59,798 nt of DNA from Yersinia rohdei ATCC 43380 (GCF_000173775.1 NZ_ACCD01000025.1:1-59798); one strand, 5' to 3'. Shown: positions 9,503 through 20,366, numbered from the stretch's first letter. Notes: generated by a model not told the origin, from the sequence alone. A program made the numbers and translations.

Positions 9503-11629
9503 ATGACAACCTCTACCTCAAACCCAACTCAAGTTATTCCTGCATTAGCCGCATTGGCGCGTGCGGCTGGCTGTTTTGATCTTGCCGTCGAAGTCGCAGT
9601 GCTGGCCCATCAATTAGGTGTTGCCCCGGAAAAAATAGACAACATGGCATTGTGCCGCGCTGCGGGGTGGATTGGCTTGCGGGCCAGAGTCGTCAGCCAG
9701 CCCTTTGCGCGGTTGGCTCATCTGACATTACCCATCTTGTTCAGCAATGGCAGCGAGTGGTATGTGCTACTGGCGCTCAATGAGCAGGGGGCCATCATCC
9801 ATGTGGCGACTGAAGGCCAGCAACAGCAAATAAGCTCGCAGGAATTGGCGCGTTTATGGCGTGGCGAGGCCATCTTACTCGCCAAGGCGGAGCCAACGGC
9901 ACAACAGAACACCGCCTTTGGTTTTGGCTGGTTTATTCCAGTGATAACCAAGTATCGCCATCAGTTGCGCAATATTATTTTGGTTTCACTGTTATTGCAG
10001 GGCATTTTGCTGGTGACGCCGATGCTGTTTGAAACGGTGATCGACAAAGTGCTGGTCAGCCGTGGCGTGGGCAGTTTAATGGTGCTGGGCACGGCAATGA
10101 TTGCTTTGGCGGTGGCAGAGCCCGGTTATACCTTTTTGCGCGGTTGGCTGTTCTCACATTTATCCAGCCGAGTGGGGGCGGAGCTGAATACCGGGCTTTA
10201 TCGCCATTTATTGGGGCTGCCGCTGGGGTATTTTACCGCGCAACCAACGGGGCAAACTATCGCCAAAGTCCGTGAAATGGAGCAAATTCGCAGCTTCCTG
10301 ACTGGTTCTGCTTTGACCATGCTGTTGGATTTACTCTTCGTCAGCACCTTTATCGCGGTAATGTTTTGCTACAGCACCATACTGACATGGATGGTTATCG
10401 GCTCTTTGCTGTGTTATTTGCTGTTTTGGTGGGCCGTCAGCGGGATGTTACGTAAGCGGGTGGAACGCCAGTATGAAGCCAGCGCGCATAACACCGCATT
10501 TCTGACCGAAGCCATCAGCGGGTTAGAAACCATCAAAACCTCCGCCACGGAGGCGTTGTTTAATCGCAGTTGGCGCGCGTCTCTGGCGGGGTATGTGCGG
10601 GCGTCATTTGCTTGCTCGCGGGCATCCAATATTGCGGAGCAAGGGGTTTCCCTGATCCATAAAGTGACTTCAGCCATTTTATTGTGGCGTGGCGTCACCT
10701 TGGTTTTGGCCGGGGAACTCAGCCCTGGGCAATTTATTGCCTTTACGTTATTCGCCGGATATGTCACTCAGCCTATCTTACGGTTGGCGCAAATCTGGCA
10801 GGATTTCCAGCATACCCAAGTGGCCCTCAAGCGCATTGGCACCATTATGGACAGCCCGGCTGAACCCGGCAGTGTGGGGTTATTATCCAACCATACAATG
10901 GCAGGCAGTCTGGCATTTAAACAGGTGCGTTTTCGTTATCAGCCCGATACCGCTGAAGTTATCCAAAACCTTAATCTGGATATTGCCGGTGGCGAGTTTA
11001 TTGGCATTACCGGGCCATCAGGATGCGGGAAATCCACGTTGACCAAGCTGTTGCAGCGGTTATATACCCCGCAACATGGGCAGATTTTGGTGGATGGGCA
11101 GGATTTAGCCATTACTGATGCCACCAGTTTGCGCTGCCAGATGAGTGTGGTGTTGCAAGAAAGTGTGCTGTTCTCCGGCAGCATAAGGGACAACATTTGT
11201 CAGTGCCGACCCAGTGCGGATGATAACCACGTTGAGCAGATTGCGCGCCTGGCGGGGGCACACGATTTTATTGTGTCATTGCCGCAGGGCTATCAGACGC
11301 CAGTGGGTGAACGGGGCGGGATGTTATCTGGCGGCCAGCGCCAGCGGGTGGCATTGGCCAGAGCATTAATGGCCAATCCTAAAATATTGATTCTTGATGA
11401 GGCCACCAGTGCCCTGGATTATGAATCTGAGGCCGCCATTATGCGCCAGTTACCGGAAATTATTCGCGGGCGCACGGTGATTTGTATTGCGCATCGGCTA
11501 AATACCTTGCGGTTATGTCATCGGATTTTAGTTTTAAAAGAAGGTCAGGTGGTAGAGCAAGGGAGCCATCAGGCGTTGTTGGCACAGGCGGGGGCGTATG
11601 CAAAATTATGGCGGTTACAAACGGCGTGA
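9503..11629 (+). CDS. Type I secretion ABC transporter, HlyB/RtxE-like (second of two)
   Basis: Second ABC exporter of the operon (708 aa from the ATG at 9503; an ATG at 9443 would overlap the adaptor gene and lacks a ribosome site, while GGGAG precedes 9503). The N-terminal C39-like domain is more degenerate than in the first copy, with no Cys or His at the catalytic positions. The membrane domain begins near FGFGWFIPVITKYRHQLR. The ATPase domain is intact: Walker A GPSGCGKST (K510), LSGGQ 608-612, Walker B D632/E633 and H664. It is a diverged paralogue of the first gene, not a copy. Two different ABC subunits flanking one HlyD is the arrangement of MARTX secretion operons, where both ATPases are used together. 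Confidence 0.9.
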   Translation: MTTSTSNPTQVIPALAALARAAGCFDLAVEVAVLAHQLGVAPEKIDNMALCRAAGWIGLRARVVSQPFARLAHLTLPILFSNGSEWYVLLALNEQGAIIHVATEGQQQQISSQELARLWRGEAILLAKAEPTAQQNTAFGFGWFIPVITKYRHQLRNIILVSLLLQGILLVTPMLFETVIDKVLVSRGVGSLMVLGTAMIALAVAEPGYTFLRGWLFSHLSSRVGAELNTGLYRHLLGLPLGYFTAQPTGQTIAKVREMEQIRSFLTGSALTMLLDLLFVSTFIAVMFCYSTILTWMVIGSLLCYLLFWWAVSGMLRKRVERQYEASAHNTAFLTEAISGLETIKTSATEALFNRSWRASLAGYVRASFACSRASNIAEQGVSLIHKVTSAILLWRGVTLVLAGELSPGQFIAFTLFAGYVTQPILRLAQIWQDFQHTQVALKRIGTIMDSPAEPGSVGLLSNHTMAGSLAFKQVRFRYQPDTAEVIQNLNLDIAGGEFIGITGPSGCGKSTLTKLLQRLYTPQHGQILVDGQDLAITDATSLRCQMSVVLQESVLFSGSIRDNICQCRPSADDNHVEQIARLAGAHDFIVSLPQGYQTPVGERGGMLSGGQRQRVALARALMANPKILILDEATSALDYESEAAIMRQLPEIIRGRTVICIAHRLNTLRLCHRILVLKEGQVVEQGSHQALLAQAGAYAKLWRLQTA

Positions 11630-11678
11630 ACAGCATGTTTAATCGCGGGATAGCAAACCCATTATGTTAAATATTTGC

Positions 11679-11700
11679 AGGGGCGGGGCCGCCCCTTTGG
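11679..11700 (+). terminator. Probable terminator after the secretion operon
   Basis: A GC-rich stem AGGGGCG / CGCCCCT (11679-11685 with 11690-11696) and a tight 4-base loop lie 50 bases after the last stop and are followed by TTGGTATATT. A second inverted repeat, CCCCTTCA (11707-11714) with TGAAGGGG (11734-11741), lies between here and the end of araA, which converges. It probably serves both directions. Confidence 0.5.
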
Positions 11701-11752
11701 TATATTCCCCTTCAATCAACCGGTGCAGAAGACTGAAGGGGATAACTTCAAC

Positions 11753-13255
11753 TTAATGTTTTAGATGGTAATAAACTTCATTCCACCGGATTTCATTTTT
11801 AAATGACGGTAAGGTGGTGTCGTTATCAATAAGCAAGAATTCGATGCCGTGCATTTCAGCATACAAACGCAACTCATCAACCCCAATAGCTTGTGAGAAC
11901 ACGGTATGGTGTGCGCCACCGGCGACTATCCAGGCTTCGGCTGCGGTTGCCAGTGAGGGCTGGGCTTGCCAGATGGCGCGGGCCACCGGTAATTTAGGCA
12001 GTGGGTGCGGCTGTTCGACGGTATCAACCACATTGACCAATAAGCGGAAGCGGTTACCCATATCAATCAGGCTGGCATTCAGTGCCGGGCCTGCGGGGGT
12101 TGAGAAAATTAACCGCGCGGGATCGGCCTTGCCCCCAATCCCCAAATGTTGCACATCCAGCAGTGGTTTCTCTTCTTTAGCAATCGACGGGCAGACTTCC
12201 AACATATGGGAACCCACCACCAGATCATTGCCCGGCTGGAAGTTATAGGTGTAATCCTCCATAAAGGACGTGCCGCCTTTCAGGCCGGTGCCCATCACTT
12301 TCATAATGCGCAGCAGTGCCGCGGTCTTCCAATCACCTTCACCACCGAAACCATAGCCTTGTTGCATCAGGCGCTGCACCGCCAGACCCGGTAATTGCTT
12401 CAGGCCGTACAGGTTTTCAAAGTTAGTGGTAAAGGCTTTAAAACCGCCTTGTTCGAGGAAGCGCTTCATGCCTAACTCAATGCGCGCGGCATCGAGCAAG
12501 TTTTCACGTTTATTCCCATTGAGTTTCACCGCATCCGTCAAGCGGTAGCTGGCTTCATACTCTTCAACCAGAGTATCAATATCCGCTTGACTGACGGCAT
12601 CCACGACCTGCACCAAATCGCCGATCCCGTAAGCATTTACCGAGTAACCAAACTGAATTTGCGCGGCGACTTTATCGCCTTCTGTTACGGCTACTTCGCG
12701 CATATTATCGCCAAAGCGCGCCACTTTCAGTTGCTGGCTTTCTTGTTTGGCTGCGGCGACGCGCATCCACTGGCCAATGCGCTGATGGGCGACTTTATCC
12801 TGCCAATGACCGGTTATCACGCTGTGTTGCTGGCGCATACGTGCGCCGATAAAACCAAACTCGCGGCCACCGTGGGCGGTTTGGTTTAAGTTCATAAAGT
12901 CCATATCCATGGTATCCCACGGGATTTGGGCATTAAACTGAGTATGGAATTGCAGCAGCGGTTTATTCAGGATACTCAAGCCACCAATCCACATTTTGGC
13001 CGGCGAGAAAGTATGCAGCCAGGTCATTATGCCAATACAGTCTGTCGCGTAGTTTGCTTCGCGGCACAGGGCGGTGATTTCATCTGGCGTGGTAACCAGT
13101 GGTTTCAACACCAGTTTTACCGGTAAACCGGCTTCGGTGTTTAAGCTGTTGACCACCTGATGGGCATTATCCATAACTTGTTGCAGGGTTTTAGGGCCAT
13201 ACAGGTTCTGACTGCCAATCACAAACCACACTTCTGACTGTTTGAATATGTCCAT
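11753..13255 (-). CDS. araA: L-arabinose isomerase
   Basis: Converts L-arabinose to L-ribulose in the cytoplasm, the first catabolic step. It has 500 aa, exactly the family size. The N-terminal [24 protein letters not shown] and the [20 protein letters not shown] stretch are diagnostic. An ACGGAG ribosome site lies 6 bases before the ATG. It follows araB after 38 bases, so araBA form an operon. It converges with the secretion operon. In E. coli araD would follow; here there is none. Confidence 0.97.
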   Translation of the reverse strand: MDIFKQSEVWFVIGSQNLYGPKTLQQVMDNAHQVVNSLNTEAGLPVKLVLKPLVTTPDEITALCREANYATDCIGIMTWLHTFSPAKMWIGGLSILNKPLLQFHTQFNAQIPWDTMDMDFMNLNQTAHGGREFGFIGARMRQQHSVITGHWQDKVAHQRIGQWMRVAAAKQESQQLKVARFGDNMREVAVTEGDKVAAQIQFGYSVNAYGIGDLVQVVDAVSQADIDTLVEEYEASYRLTDAVKLNGNKRENLLDAARIELGMKRFLEQGGFKAFTTNFENLYGLKQLPGLAVQRLMQQGYGFGGEGDWKTAALLRIMKVMGTGLKGGTSFMEDYTYNFQPGNDLVVGSHMLEVCPSIAKEEKPLLDVQHLGIGGKADPARLIFSTPAGPALNASLIDMGNRFRLLVNVVDTVEQPHPLPKLPVARAIWQAQPSLATAAEAWIVAGGAHHTVFSQAIGVDELRLYAEMHGIEFLLIDNDTTLPSFKNEIRWNEVYYHLKH

Positions 13256-13293
13256 CTGAGACTCCGTTAAATAAGTGAGTGTTCGGTATTAAA

Positions 13294-15003
13294 TCAGTGC
13301 TTAGCTTCAATTGCCGGTGCGTAGTGTGGTTCAGCGGATAAACACCACTGCTGATAGCGTTGATAAAGTTGTTGATAACGTGCAACTTGTTCGGCGTTTG
13401 GTGTCAGGGTGCGCTCAATCTTACACGCCATTTGGCTTTGTGCAGCAGGAACATCAGCAAACACGCCTGCAGCAACCGCGCCAAAAATGGCGGCCCCCAG
13501 CGCACAACATTGATCAGAGGCGACTATCTGTAGTGGCCGATTCATGACATCGGCACAAACCTGCATGATAACTGGTGATTTCCGCGCAATCCCGCCTAAT
13601 GCCAGCACGTTCTCGACCGGAATATCTTGCTGTTCAAAGCATTCCATAATGGCGCGAGCACCAAATGCCGTGGCGGCAATAAAGCCACCAAACAGCGTCG
13701 GGGCATCGGTTCCCAGATTCAGGTCGGCAATCACCCCCTTGAGGCGCTGATTGGCATTTGGGGTACGGCGGCCATTAAACCAATCCAATACCACCGGCAG
13801 ATGGTCAAGAGAGGGATTTTTGGCCCATTCGGTGGTGAGTGACGCCAGCAGGGTGGATTCAATCTGTTGTAGCTGAGGCTGTAATTCGGGCTGTGCCAAT
13901 GCGGCCTGCTGCAATGGCCAACTCAATAAACGGCTAAACCAGGCGTACATATCGCCAAATGCCGATTGGCCGGCTTCCATACCAATCCAGCCCGGCACGA
14001 CACTGCCCTCGACTTGCCCACAAATCCCGGCAATGGCCCGCTCACCGACTAACTTTTCATCGGCGATTAAAATATCGCAGGTCGAGGTGCCGATAACTTT
14101 GACCAAAGTATAAGGTTGCGCACCGGCACCGACAGCGCCCATATGGCAATCGAAAGCCCCGCCGGAAATCACCACAGTTGCCGGTAACCCCAGGCGCTCC
14201 GCCCATGCAGCGGTAATTAACCCCACCGGACGTTCGGCGGTATAGGTGTCAGTAAACAGCGGGTAATCAAGCTTGTCGACCAGACAGTTATCCAGTGCCG
14301 CCAGGAATTCGCGTGGCGGCAATCCACCCCAAGAAGGGTGCCACAAACTTTTATGCCCTGCGCTGCATCGGCCTCGTTGAATATCCTGCGGGGCGGTGGT
14401 GCCAGAAAGTAACGCCGGGATCCAATCACACAGCTCAATCCATGACACCGCAGTATCACGCACCGCTTTATCTGCGCGACTAACATGCAAAATTTTGGCC
14501 CAAAACCACTCAGAAGAGTAAACCCCGCCGATATAACGCGAATAATCGGCAAACTCGCCACTGCGACATAAGCGGTTGATTTCTTCTGCTTCTTCAATGG
14601 CGGTGTGATCTTTCCACAACACGAACATGGCATTAGGGTTATCAGCAAAATCAGGGCGCAGCGCCAGTATCTGGCCTTGTTCATCAATAGGGGCCGGTGT
14701 GGAGCCGGTGGTATCTACCCCAATACCAACAATATGTTGACGTTGCGTTTCCGACAGGCGGCTAACCACCTGACGAATGGCTTGCTCCATCGCTTCTATA
14801 TAGTCGAGGGGATGATGGCGAAACTGGTTGTGTGCTGCCTGACTGTATAGCCCTTTCTGCCAGCGAGGGTAATAGACCACTTCGGTATCTATCTCGCGGC
14901 CATCTTGGCAATCCACCGCCAATACCCGGACAGAATCACTGCCAAAATCCAACCCGAGCGCGATAGCGCTATTTTTCGATACTGGTCTAACGTCGCCTGT
15001 CAT
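13294..15003 (-). CDS. araB: Ribulokinase
   Basis: FGGY-family kinase that phosphorylates L-ribulose with ATP. From the ATG at 15003 it is 569 aa, as in E. coli. I chose this start because TTAGGAG lies 7 bases upstream and the protein then begins just before the phosphate-binding motif [12 protein letters not shown]. The longer frame from 15087 adds 28 unrelated residues. Other landmarks are [23 protein letters not shown] and [14 protein letters not shown] near the C-terminus. It is the first gene of araBA, facing away from araF across a 415-base regulatory region. Confidence 0.96.
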   Translation of the reverse strand: MTGDVRPVSKNSAIALGLDFGSDSVRVLAVDCQDGREIDTEVVYYPRWQKGLYSQAAHNQFRHHPLDYIEAMEQAIRQVVSRLSETQRQHIVGIGVDTTGSTPAPIDEQGQILALRPDFADNPNAMFVLWKDHTAIEEAEEINRLCRSGEFADYSRYIGGVYSSEWFWAKILHVSRADKAVRDTAVSWIELCDWIPALLSGTTAPQDIQRGRCSAGHKSLWHPSWGGLPPREFLAALDNCLVDKLDYPLFTDTYTAERPVGLITAAWAERLGLPATVVISGGAFDCHMGAVGAGAQPYTLVKVIGTSTCDILIADEKLVGERAIAGICGQVEGSVVPGWIGMEAGQSAFGDMYAWFSRLLSWPLQQAALAQPELQPQLQQIESTLLASLTTEWAKNPSLDHLPVVLDWFNGRRTPNANQRLKGVIADLNLGTDAPTLFGGFIAATAFGARAIMECFEQQDIPVENVLALGGIARKSPVIMQVCADVMNRPLQIVASDQCCALGAAIFGAVAAGVFADVPAAQSQMACKIERTLTPNAEQVARYQQLYQRYQQWCLSAEPHYAPAIEAKH

Positions 15004-15172
15004 GGGGTTGCTCCTAAGGATTGCAGAAAACAAGAATTCATTGGCAATAACCATAGGAGTGAGTGACGGCAAGTCGTGAGGAGCCAATAGCTGGAAGTAT
15101 GCACTTTTCTGCTTCCTACAGCGATTTTGTGATGCCAGTCAAAAGTTGCAGCGAGGTTAAATTCGCTGAATA

Positions 15173-15211
15173 TATGGATTATCAAACTGTAATCCTTGGA
15201 TGTGATAGCGC
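15173..15211 (-). promoter_or_regulatory. Candidate tandem AraC half-sites upstream of araB
   Basis: Two direct copies of TGGAT (15175-15179 and 15197-15201) lie 22 bases apart. On the minus strand they read as ATCCA elements. The second copy is followed after six bases by GC, so on the araB strand it reads GC-N6-ATCCA, like the E. coli araI half-site TAGC-N6-ATCCATA. Orientation toward araB is as expected. The E. coli spacing is 21, so this is a proposal only. The rest of 15004-15418 holds both divergent promoters and no gene. Confidence 0.35.
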
Positions 15212-15418
15212 TCTACATTCTGATGCGTAATTAACGTTAAAACTGTCATCGTCTTACTGGGTGTGGTCAGGTTAGGTGGCTTTCAATAAAGCCTATAACT
15301 GCACTACAGCTAAAAAATAACACTGATAACGTTTCCACTGAAAATCGGTTGATTAGGGTGGGTGACGATTAAATAAACAAAAAAACTCTCTTCCTACAAA
15401 AACAGTCCGGAGAACACT

Positions 15419-16402
15419 ATGCATAAATTAACTAAGGCGCTGGCAGTGGTTGGGTTAGCGGCAGTTATGTCACATTCAGCTATTGCTGAAAGCATGAAAC
15501 TGGGTTTTTTGGTCAAGCAGCCTGAAGAGCCCTGGTTCCAGACCGAATGGAAGTTCGCCGATAAAGCAGGGAAAGATTTAGGTTTCGAAGTGATAAAAAT
15601 CGCCGTACCTGACGGTGAAAAAACACTGAACGCGATTGATAGCCTGGCGGCCAGTGGCGCGAAAGGTTTTGTTATTTGTACGCCAGATCCAAAACTGGGG
15701 CCGGCCATCGAAGCTAAGGCGCGCAGTTATAACCTCAAAGTGATTGCTGTTGATGACCAATTCGTCAATGCCAAAGGCAAACCGATGGAAAGCGTGCCAT
15801 TGGTGATGATGGCCGCGACCAAAATTGGTGAGCGCCAAGGGCAAGAGCTGTGGAAAGAAATGAATAATCGCGGCTGGCAGCCGGGCGAAACCGCAGTGAT
15901 GGCGATTACATCAGATGAGCTGGATACCGCTCGCCGCCGCACCAGCGGTTCGATGGACGCGCTGAAAGCTGCGGGCTTCCCAGAGAAACAAATCTATAAA
16001 GTCCCTACAAAATCTAACGATATCCCTGGGGCATTTGATGCGGCTAACTCCATGTTAGTGCAACACCCAGAAGTGAAAAACTGGCTGATTGTCGGGATGA
16101 ATGACAACACCGTGTTGGGTGGCGTGCGCGCGACCGAAGGTCAGGGCTTTAAAGCACCGAATGTGATTGGTATTGGTATTAACGGCGTGGATGCGGTGAG
16201 CGAACTGTCCAAAGGCCAGGCCACCGGCTTCTATGGTTCTCTGTTACCAAGCCCAGATATTCATGGCTACAAAAGTATTCAGATGTTGCATGACTGGGTC
16301 ACCAAAGATGTTGAACCGGCTAAGTTTACTGAAGTCACGGATGTGGTACTTATCACCCGCGATAACTTTAAAACTGAGTTAGAGAAAAAAGGCTTGATGT
16401 AA
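15419..16402 (+). CDS. araF: L-arabinose periplasmic binding protein
   Basis: Periplasmic receptor of the high-affinity arabinose ABC importer (327 aa). A classic signal peptide (MHKLTKALAVVGLAAVMSHS) ends at about AIA|ES, and the mature part starts MKLGFLVKQPEEPWFQTEWK, matching AraF. A GGAGAAC ribosome site precedes the ATG. It is followed by a GC-rich stem-loop and then araG, the usual arrangement that yields more binding protein than transporter. Confidence 0.96.
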   Translation: MHKLTKALAVVGLAAVMSHSAIAESMKLGFLVKQPEEPWFQTEWKFADKAGKDLGFEVIKIAVPDGEKTLNAIDSLAASGAKGFVICTPDPKLGPAIEAKARSYNLKVIAVDDQFVNAKGKPMESVPLVMMAATKIGERQGQELWKEMNNRGWQPGETAVMAITSDELDTARRRTSGSMDALKAAGFPEKQIYKVPTKSNDIPGAFDAANSMLVQHPEVKNWLIVGMNDNTVLGGVRATEGQGFKAPNVIGIGINGVDAVSELSKGQATGFYGSLLPSPDIHGYKSIQMLHDWVTKDVEPAKFTEVTDVVLITRDNFKTELEKKGLM

Positions 16403-16433
16403 TTTCGCACAAGCGAAAGCCATTGGCGCACTG

Positions 16434-16455
16434 GGGGCTGGCTGAGGCTGGCCCC
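16434..16455 (+). terminator. Intercistronic stem-loop araF-araG
   Basis: GGGGCTGGCTGAGGCTGGCCCC can fold as a ~10-bp stem including two G-U pairs, 30 bases after the araF stop. There is no U-run, so it more likely stabilises araF mRNA or attenuates transcription than ends it completely. A smaller TTTCGC/GCGAAA hairpin (16403-16418) precedes it. Confidence 0.5.
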
Positions 16456-16509
16456 AATTAACCACACAGTTAACTACACAGTGCCACCCAACTTTATAAG
16501 GGAGCCATC

Positions 16510-18081
16510 ATGTCAGCACTGCATTCTGCGTTACAAGCCGAGCTGGAAGCCGAGCAGTCACCTTATCTGGCTTTTTGTGGCATCGGAAAAAGTTTTCCCG
16601 GTGTTCAAGCGCTGGATGATATCAGTTTTACCTGTCAGGCCGGGCAAATCCATGCCCTGATGGGGGAGAATGGCGCGGGGAAATCAACGCTGCTAAAAAT
16701 TCTCAGTGGTAACTATTCGCCGACCAAGGGCGAGATCCACATTAAAGGTCAGCCGGTTAATTTCACCAATACCACCGAAGCGCTCGACGCGGGGGTCGCC
16801 ATTATTTATCAGGAACTGCATTTGGTTCCAGAAATGACAGTGGCAGAAAATATCTATTTGGGCCAATTGCCTGCCAAGATGGGCATGGTTAACCGTAAAT
16901 TACTGCGCTACGAAGCCAGTTTGCAGCTTGCTCATTTGGGGCTGGATATTGATCCCGAGACGCCACTGAAATATCTCTCCATCGGCCAATGGCAGATGGT
17001 GGAAATTGCCAAAGCGCTGGCCCGCAATGCCAAAATTATTGCCTTTGATGAGCCAACCAGCTCGCTCTCTGCCAGAGAAATTGAACAACTGTTTCGGGTG
17101 ATCCGCGAATTGCGCGCTGAAGGGCGGGTTATCCTGTATGTCTCGCACCGCATGGAAGAAATCTTTGCACTGAGTGACGCCATTACGGTGTTCAAAGATG
17201 GCCGCTATGTGCGCACCTTTGATGATATGGCGCAGGTCAATAATGATTCACTGGTACAAGCAATGGTGGGGCGCGATCTGGGGGATATTTACGGCTATCA
17301 ACCCCGTGAAATCGGCCCTGAGCGGCTCACCCTGCAAGACGCAAAAGCCATTGGGGTGAAATCTCCCATTAGTCTGACCGTCCATCAAGGCGAAATTGTT
17401 GGCTTATTTGGTTTGGTCGGGGCTGGGCGCAGTGAATTACTCAAAGGGATATTTGGTGGCACCAAACTGACCAGCGGGCAGATTTTACTGGATGGCAAAG
17501 CGCTGACAATCCGCTCACCGATTGATGCCATTACCGCCGGGATCATGTTGTGTCCGGAAGATCGCAAAGCTGATGGCATCATTCCGGTGCATTCGGTGCA
17601 GGACAATATCAATATCAGCGCCCGGCGCAAAACATTGACCGCGGGCTGTCTGATTAATCATCGCTGGGAGCGCGAGAACGCGGCACTGCGAATTCAATCT
17701 CTGAATATAAAAACCCCTGGCCCCCAACAGTTGATTATGAATCTATCTGGCGGTAACCAGCAAAAGGCCATTTTGGGCCGCTGGCTATCCGAAGATATGA
17801 AAGTGATTTTGCTGGATGAACCGACACGCGGTATTGACGTCGGGGCCAAGCATGAAATCTATAACGTGATTTATTCCCTGGCAAAACAAGGCATTGCCGT
17901 GCTGTTTGCCTCCAGTGATTTACCGGAAGTGCTCGGGCTGGCGGACAGAATAGTGGTGATGCGCGAGGGCGAAATTTCCGGTGAGTTAGAGCACGGTAAT
18001 GCCACGGAACAGCAGGCGCTGAGTTTGGCGATGCTACGAACCCCAAATATAGCTACTGATGCCGCGCCTGCGGTCGCCTGA
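16510..18081 (+). CDS. araG: L-arabinose ABC importer ATP-binding protein
   Basis: Twin-ATPase subunit (523 aa) of the arabinose importer, in the cytoplasm bound to AraH. The first domain has Walker [14 protein letters not shown], a [16 protein letters not shown] signature and Walker [12 protein letters not shown]. The second has the degenerate [13 protein letters not shown] loop, [15 protein letters not shown] and [16 protein letters not shown], as is normal for carbohydrate-uptake ATPases of this class. GGGAG precedes the start. It lies between araF and araH on the same strand, and araH starts 18 bases after its stop. Confidence 0.96.
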   Translation: MSALHSALQAELEAEQSPYLAFCGIGKSFPGVQALDDISFTCQAGQIHALMGENGAGKSTLLKILSGNYSPTKGEIHIKGQPVNFTNTTEALDAGVAIIYQELHLVPEMTVAENIYLGQLPAKMGMVNRKLLRYEASLQLAHLGLDIDPETPLKYLSIGQWQMVEIAKALARNAKIIAFDEPTSSLSAREIEQLFRVIRELRAEGRVILYVSHRMEEIFALSDAITVFKDGRYVRTFDDMAQVNNDSLVQAMVGRDLGDIYGYQPREIGPERLTLQDAKAIGVKSPISLTVHQGEIVGLFGLVGAGRSELLKGIFGGTKLTSGQILLDGKALTIRSPIDAITAGIMLCPEDRKADGIIPVHSVQDNINISARRKTLTAGCLINHRWERENAALRIQSLNIKTPGPQQLIMNLSGGNQQKAILGRWLSEDMKVILLDEPTRGIDVGAKHEIYNVIYSLAKQGIAVLFASSDLPEVLGLADRIVVMREGEISGELEHGNATEQQALSLAMLRTPNIATDAAPAVA

Positions 18082-18099
18082 TGGTGAGGAGATAAGATT

Positions 18100-19128
18100 A
18101 TGTCCAGTGTGACTTTGAATTCTGATAAGAAAACCCCAGCAGCCCCCCAGTCACAGCCCCCGCAGGAGGCACCGGCGAAAGGCGGTTTCGGGCTATCCCG
18201 TATTTGGGACAGCTACGGGATGCTGGTGGTATTCGCGGTGGTGTTTATTGGCTGCATAATATTTGTGCCTAATTTTGGCTCCTTTATCAATATGAAAGGG
18301 CTAGGGCTGGCTATCTCGATGTCGGGGATGGTGGCGTGCGGCATGCTGTTTTGCCTGGCATCCGGTGATTTTGACCTGTCTGTAGCTTCGGTCATTGCTT
18401 GTGCGGGGGTAACCACTGCCGTGGTTATCAATATGACCGAAAGCTTGTGGCTGGGGGTTGCCGCCGGTTTGTTACTGGGGGCCTTGTGCGGGTTAATTAA
18501 TGGCTTTGTTATTGCCCGGCTAAAAATCAATGCCTTGATAACCACATTGGCCACCATGCAGATTGTCCGTGGTCTGGCTTATATCATCTCTGACGGTAAA
18601 GCTGTGGGTATCGAAGATGAACGTTTCTTTGCCCTGGGTTATACCAACTGGCTTGGCTTACCGGCCCCAATCTGGATAACTATTGCCTGCCTGGCCTTGT
18701 TCGGTTTCCTGTTGAATAAAACCACTTTTGGCCGTAACACTCTGGCTATTGGCGGCAATGAAGATGCTGCCCGCCTGGCAGGGGTTCCGGTGGTGCGCAC
18801 CAAGATTATTATCTTTGTGTTATCCGGTCTGGTGTCGGCGGCGGCAGGGATTATTCTGGCATCGCGGATGACCAGTGGTCAGCCAATGACCTCAATTGGT
18901 TATGAGCTGATTGTTATCTCGGCTTGTGTGCTGGGTGGGGTGTCACTCAAAGGCGGGATTGGTAAGATTTCCTATGTCATTGCGGGGATCTTGATTCTGG
19001 GTACCGTGGAAAATGCCATGAACTTGTTGAACATTTCGCCGTTCTCGCAATATGTGGTACGGGGTTTGATCCTGCTGGCGGCGGTTATCTTTGACCGTTA
19101 CAAACAGCTGGCCAAACGGACGGTATAA
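18100..19128 (+). CDS. araH: L-arabinose ABC importer permease
   Basis: Inner-membrane channel subunit (342 aa) of AraFGH. A Pro/Gln-rich cytoplasmic N-terminus of about 35 residues leads into eight to ten hydrophobic segments. The conserved FCLASGDFDLSVASV and GGNEDAARLAGVPV (EAA-like loop that contacts AraG) identify the family. GAGGAG lies before the ATG. Confidence 0.95.
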   Translation: MSSVTLNSDKKTPAAPQSQPPQEAPAKGGFGLSRIWDSYGMLVVFAVVFIGCIIFVPNFGSFINMKGLGLAISMSGMVACGMLFCLASGDFDLSVASVIACAGVTTAVVINMTESLWLGVAAGLLLGALCGLINGFVIARLKINALITTLATMQIVRGLAYIISDGKAVGIEDERFFALGYTNWLGLPAPIWITIACLALFGFLLNKTTFGRNTLAIGGNEDAARLAGVPVVRTKIIIFVLSGLVSAAAGIILASRMTSGQPMTSIGYELIVISACVLGGVSLKGGIGKISYVIAGILILGTVENAMNLLNISPFSQYVVRGLILLAAVIFDRYKQLAKRTV

Positions 19129-19187
19129 ACGCGCTAACGACAGAAAAGTCCATAAAAAGCCATTCTGGTTCACAGTTCTGTTATCTG

Positions 19188-19215
19188 TATCGGGCAGCGT
19201 AATTTCTGCCCGATA
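19188..19215 (+). terminator. Stem-loop between araH and araC
   Basis: Perfect 10-base arms TATCGGGCAG and CTGCCCGATA with an 8-base loop. It has no T-run after it, so it may only partly stop readthrough from araFGH into araC. Confidence 0.45.
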
Positions 19216-19273
19216 AACTGAAATAAGCAGCAGCGTTTGCATACATCATCGCAAAGGACTCCAAGGAGGCTAA

Positions 19274-20206
19274 ATGTACCATCGAATGGTTCAGGAACCG
19301 CAACCCAATCCCTTGTTACCAGGCTACACCTTTAATGCCTATCTGGTCGCAGGATTAACCCCGATTCTGGCAGATGGACCACTCGATTTTTTTATCGACA
19401 GGCCGGGCGGTATGAAAGGCTATATTCTGAATCTGACCATTAAAGGTCAGGGCAAGATTTTTGACGGTGAAAATACTTTTTACAGCAATCCCGGCGACTT
19501 ACTGTTATTCCCCCCCAAAGCCGCGCACTATTATGGCCGCTCACCTAACAGTGACTGCTGGTATCACCGCTGGGTCTATTTCAGGCCACGGGCCTACTGG
19601 GCCGACTGGTTGGAATGGCACAGCAAAACCCATGAGGTAGGGCGCTTATCTTTGCCAAACAATAACTTATTGCTGGAATTTGACCGGTTGTTTGCCAATA
19701 TCGAACAAACGCAAAAATCGGGTCGCCGCTTTGGTGAAGAATTGGGCATGAATTTATTGGAGCGATTACTGCTGCGCTCAATGGAAGAAGACCCGCTTAG
19801 CCCGCAACGAATCATGGACCCACGGGTCATTGAAGCCTGCCAATTTATTACGGGTAATCTGGCCGGCGAACTGCGCATTGACGAAGTCGCGCGGCATGTG
19901 TGTCTGTCTCCGTCGCGGTTGGCGCATCTTTTCCGTGAGCAGGTGGGCATTAATATCCTGCGCTGGCGCGAAGATCAACGCGTGATTCGCGCGAAGTTAT
20001 TGCTGCAAACCACCCAAGAGCCTATCGCCACGATTGGTCGCGTGGTGGGCTATGACGACCAACTCTATTTCTCCCGCGTTTTTCGCAAGCGTGTCGGGGT
20101 GAGCCCCAGTGATTTTAGGCGGCGCAGCATCGAAACCAACTATCCACAACGCAGTCTGCGCCAACCAGAATGGCACGGAAATTCTGAGGCAATAGTGCGG
20201 ATTTAA
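19274..20206 (+). CDS. araC: Arabinose operon regulator AraC
   Basis: Arabinose-responsive activator/repressor (310 aa). The N-terminal cupin-type sugar-binding domain contains [15 protein letters not shown] and [23 protein letters not shown]. The C-terminal domain carries two helix-turn-helix units, the second with [26 protein letters not shown] strong AAGGAGG site lies just upstream of the ATG. Unlike E. coli, where araC faces away from araBAD, here it is the last gene in the araFGH direction, about 145 bases after araH. It should act at the sites between araB and araF. Confidence 0.95.
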   Translation: MYHRMVQEPQPNPLLPGYTFNAYLVAGLTPILADGPLDFFIDRPGGMKGYILNLTIKGQGKIFDGENTFYSNPGDLLLFPPKAAHYYGRSPNSDCWYHRWVYFRPRAYWADWLEWHSKTHEVGRLSLPNNNLLLEFDRLFANIEQTQKSGRRFGEELGMNLLERLLLRSMEEDPLSPQRIMDPRVIEACQFITGNLAGELRIDEVARHVCLSPSRLAHLFREQVGINILRWREDQRVIRAKLLLQTTQEPIATIGRVVGYDDQLYFSRVFRKRVGVSPSDFRRRSIETNYPQRSLRQPEWHGNSEAIVRI

Positions 20207-20366
20207 TTCCGCCAGCCTTCATATGCAAAATTACCTCTTGTGGCGTGAATCATCATGGTGTCAAATCAATACCCTTCGCCTTTGACGCCACAGGGGGTTA
20301 GCTCCCACCGGCGACGCCAATGAATTGGCTATCATCGCGCTAACGCCGAGCAAGAGGAAAGCAATA

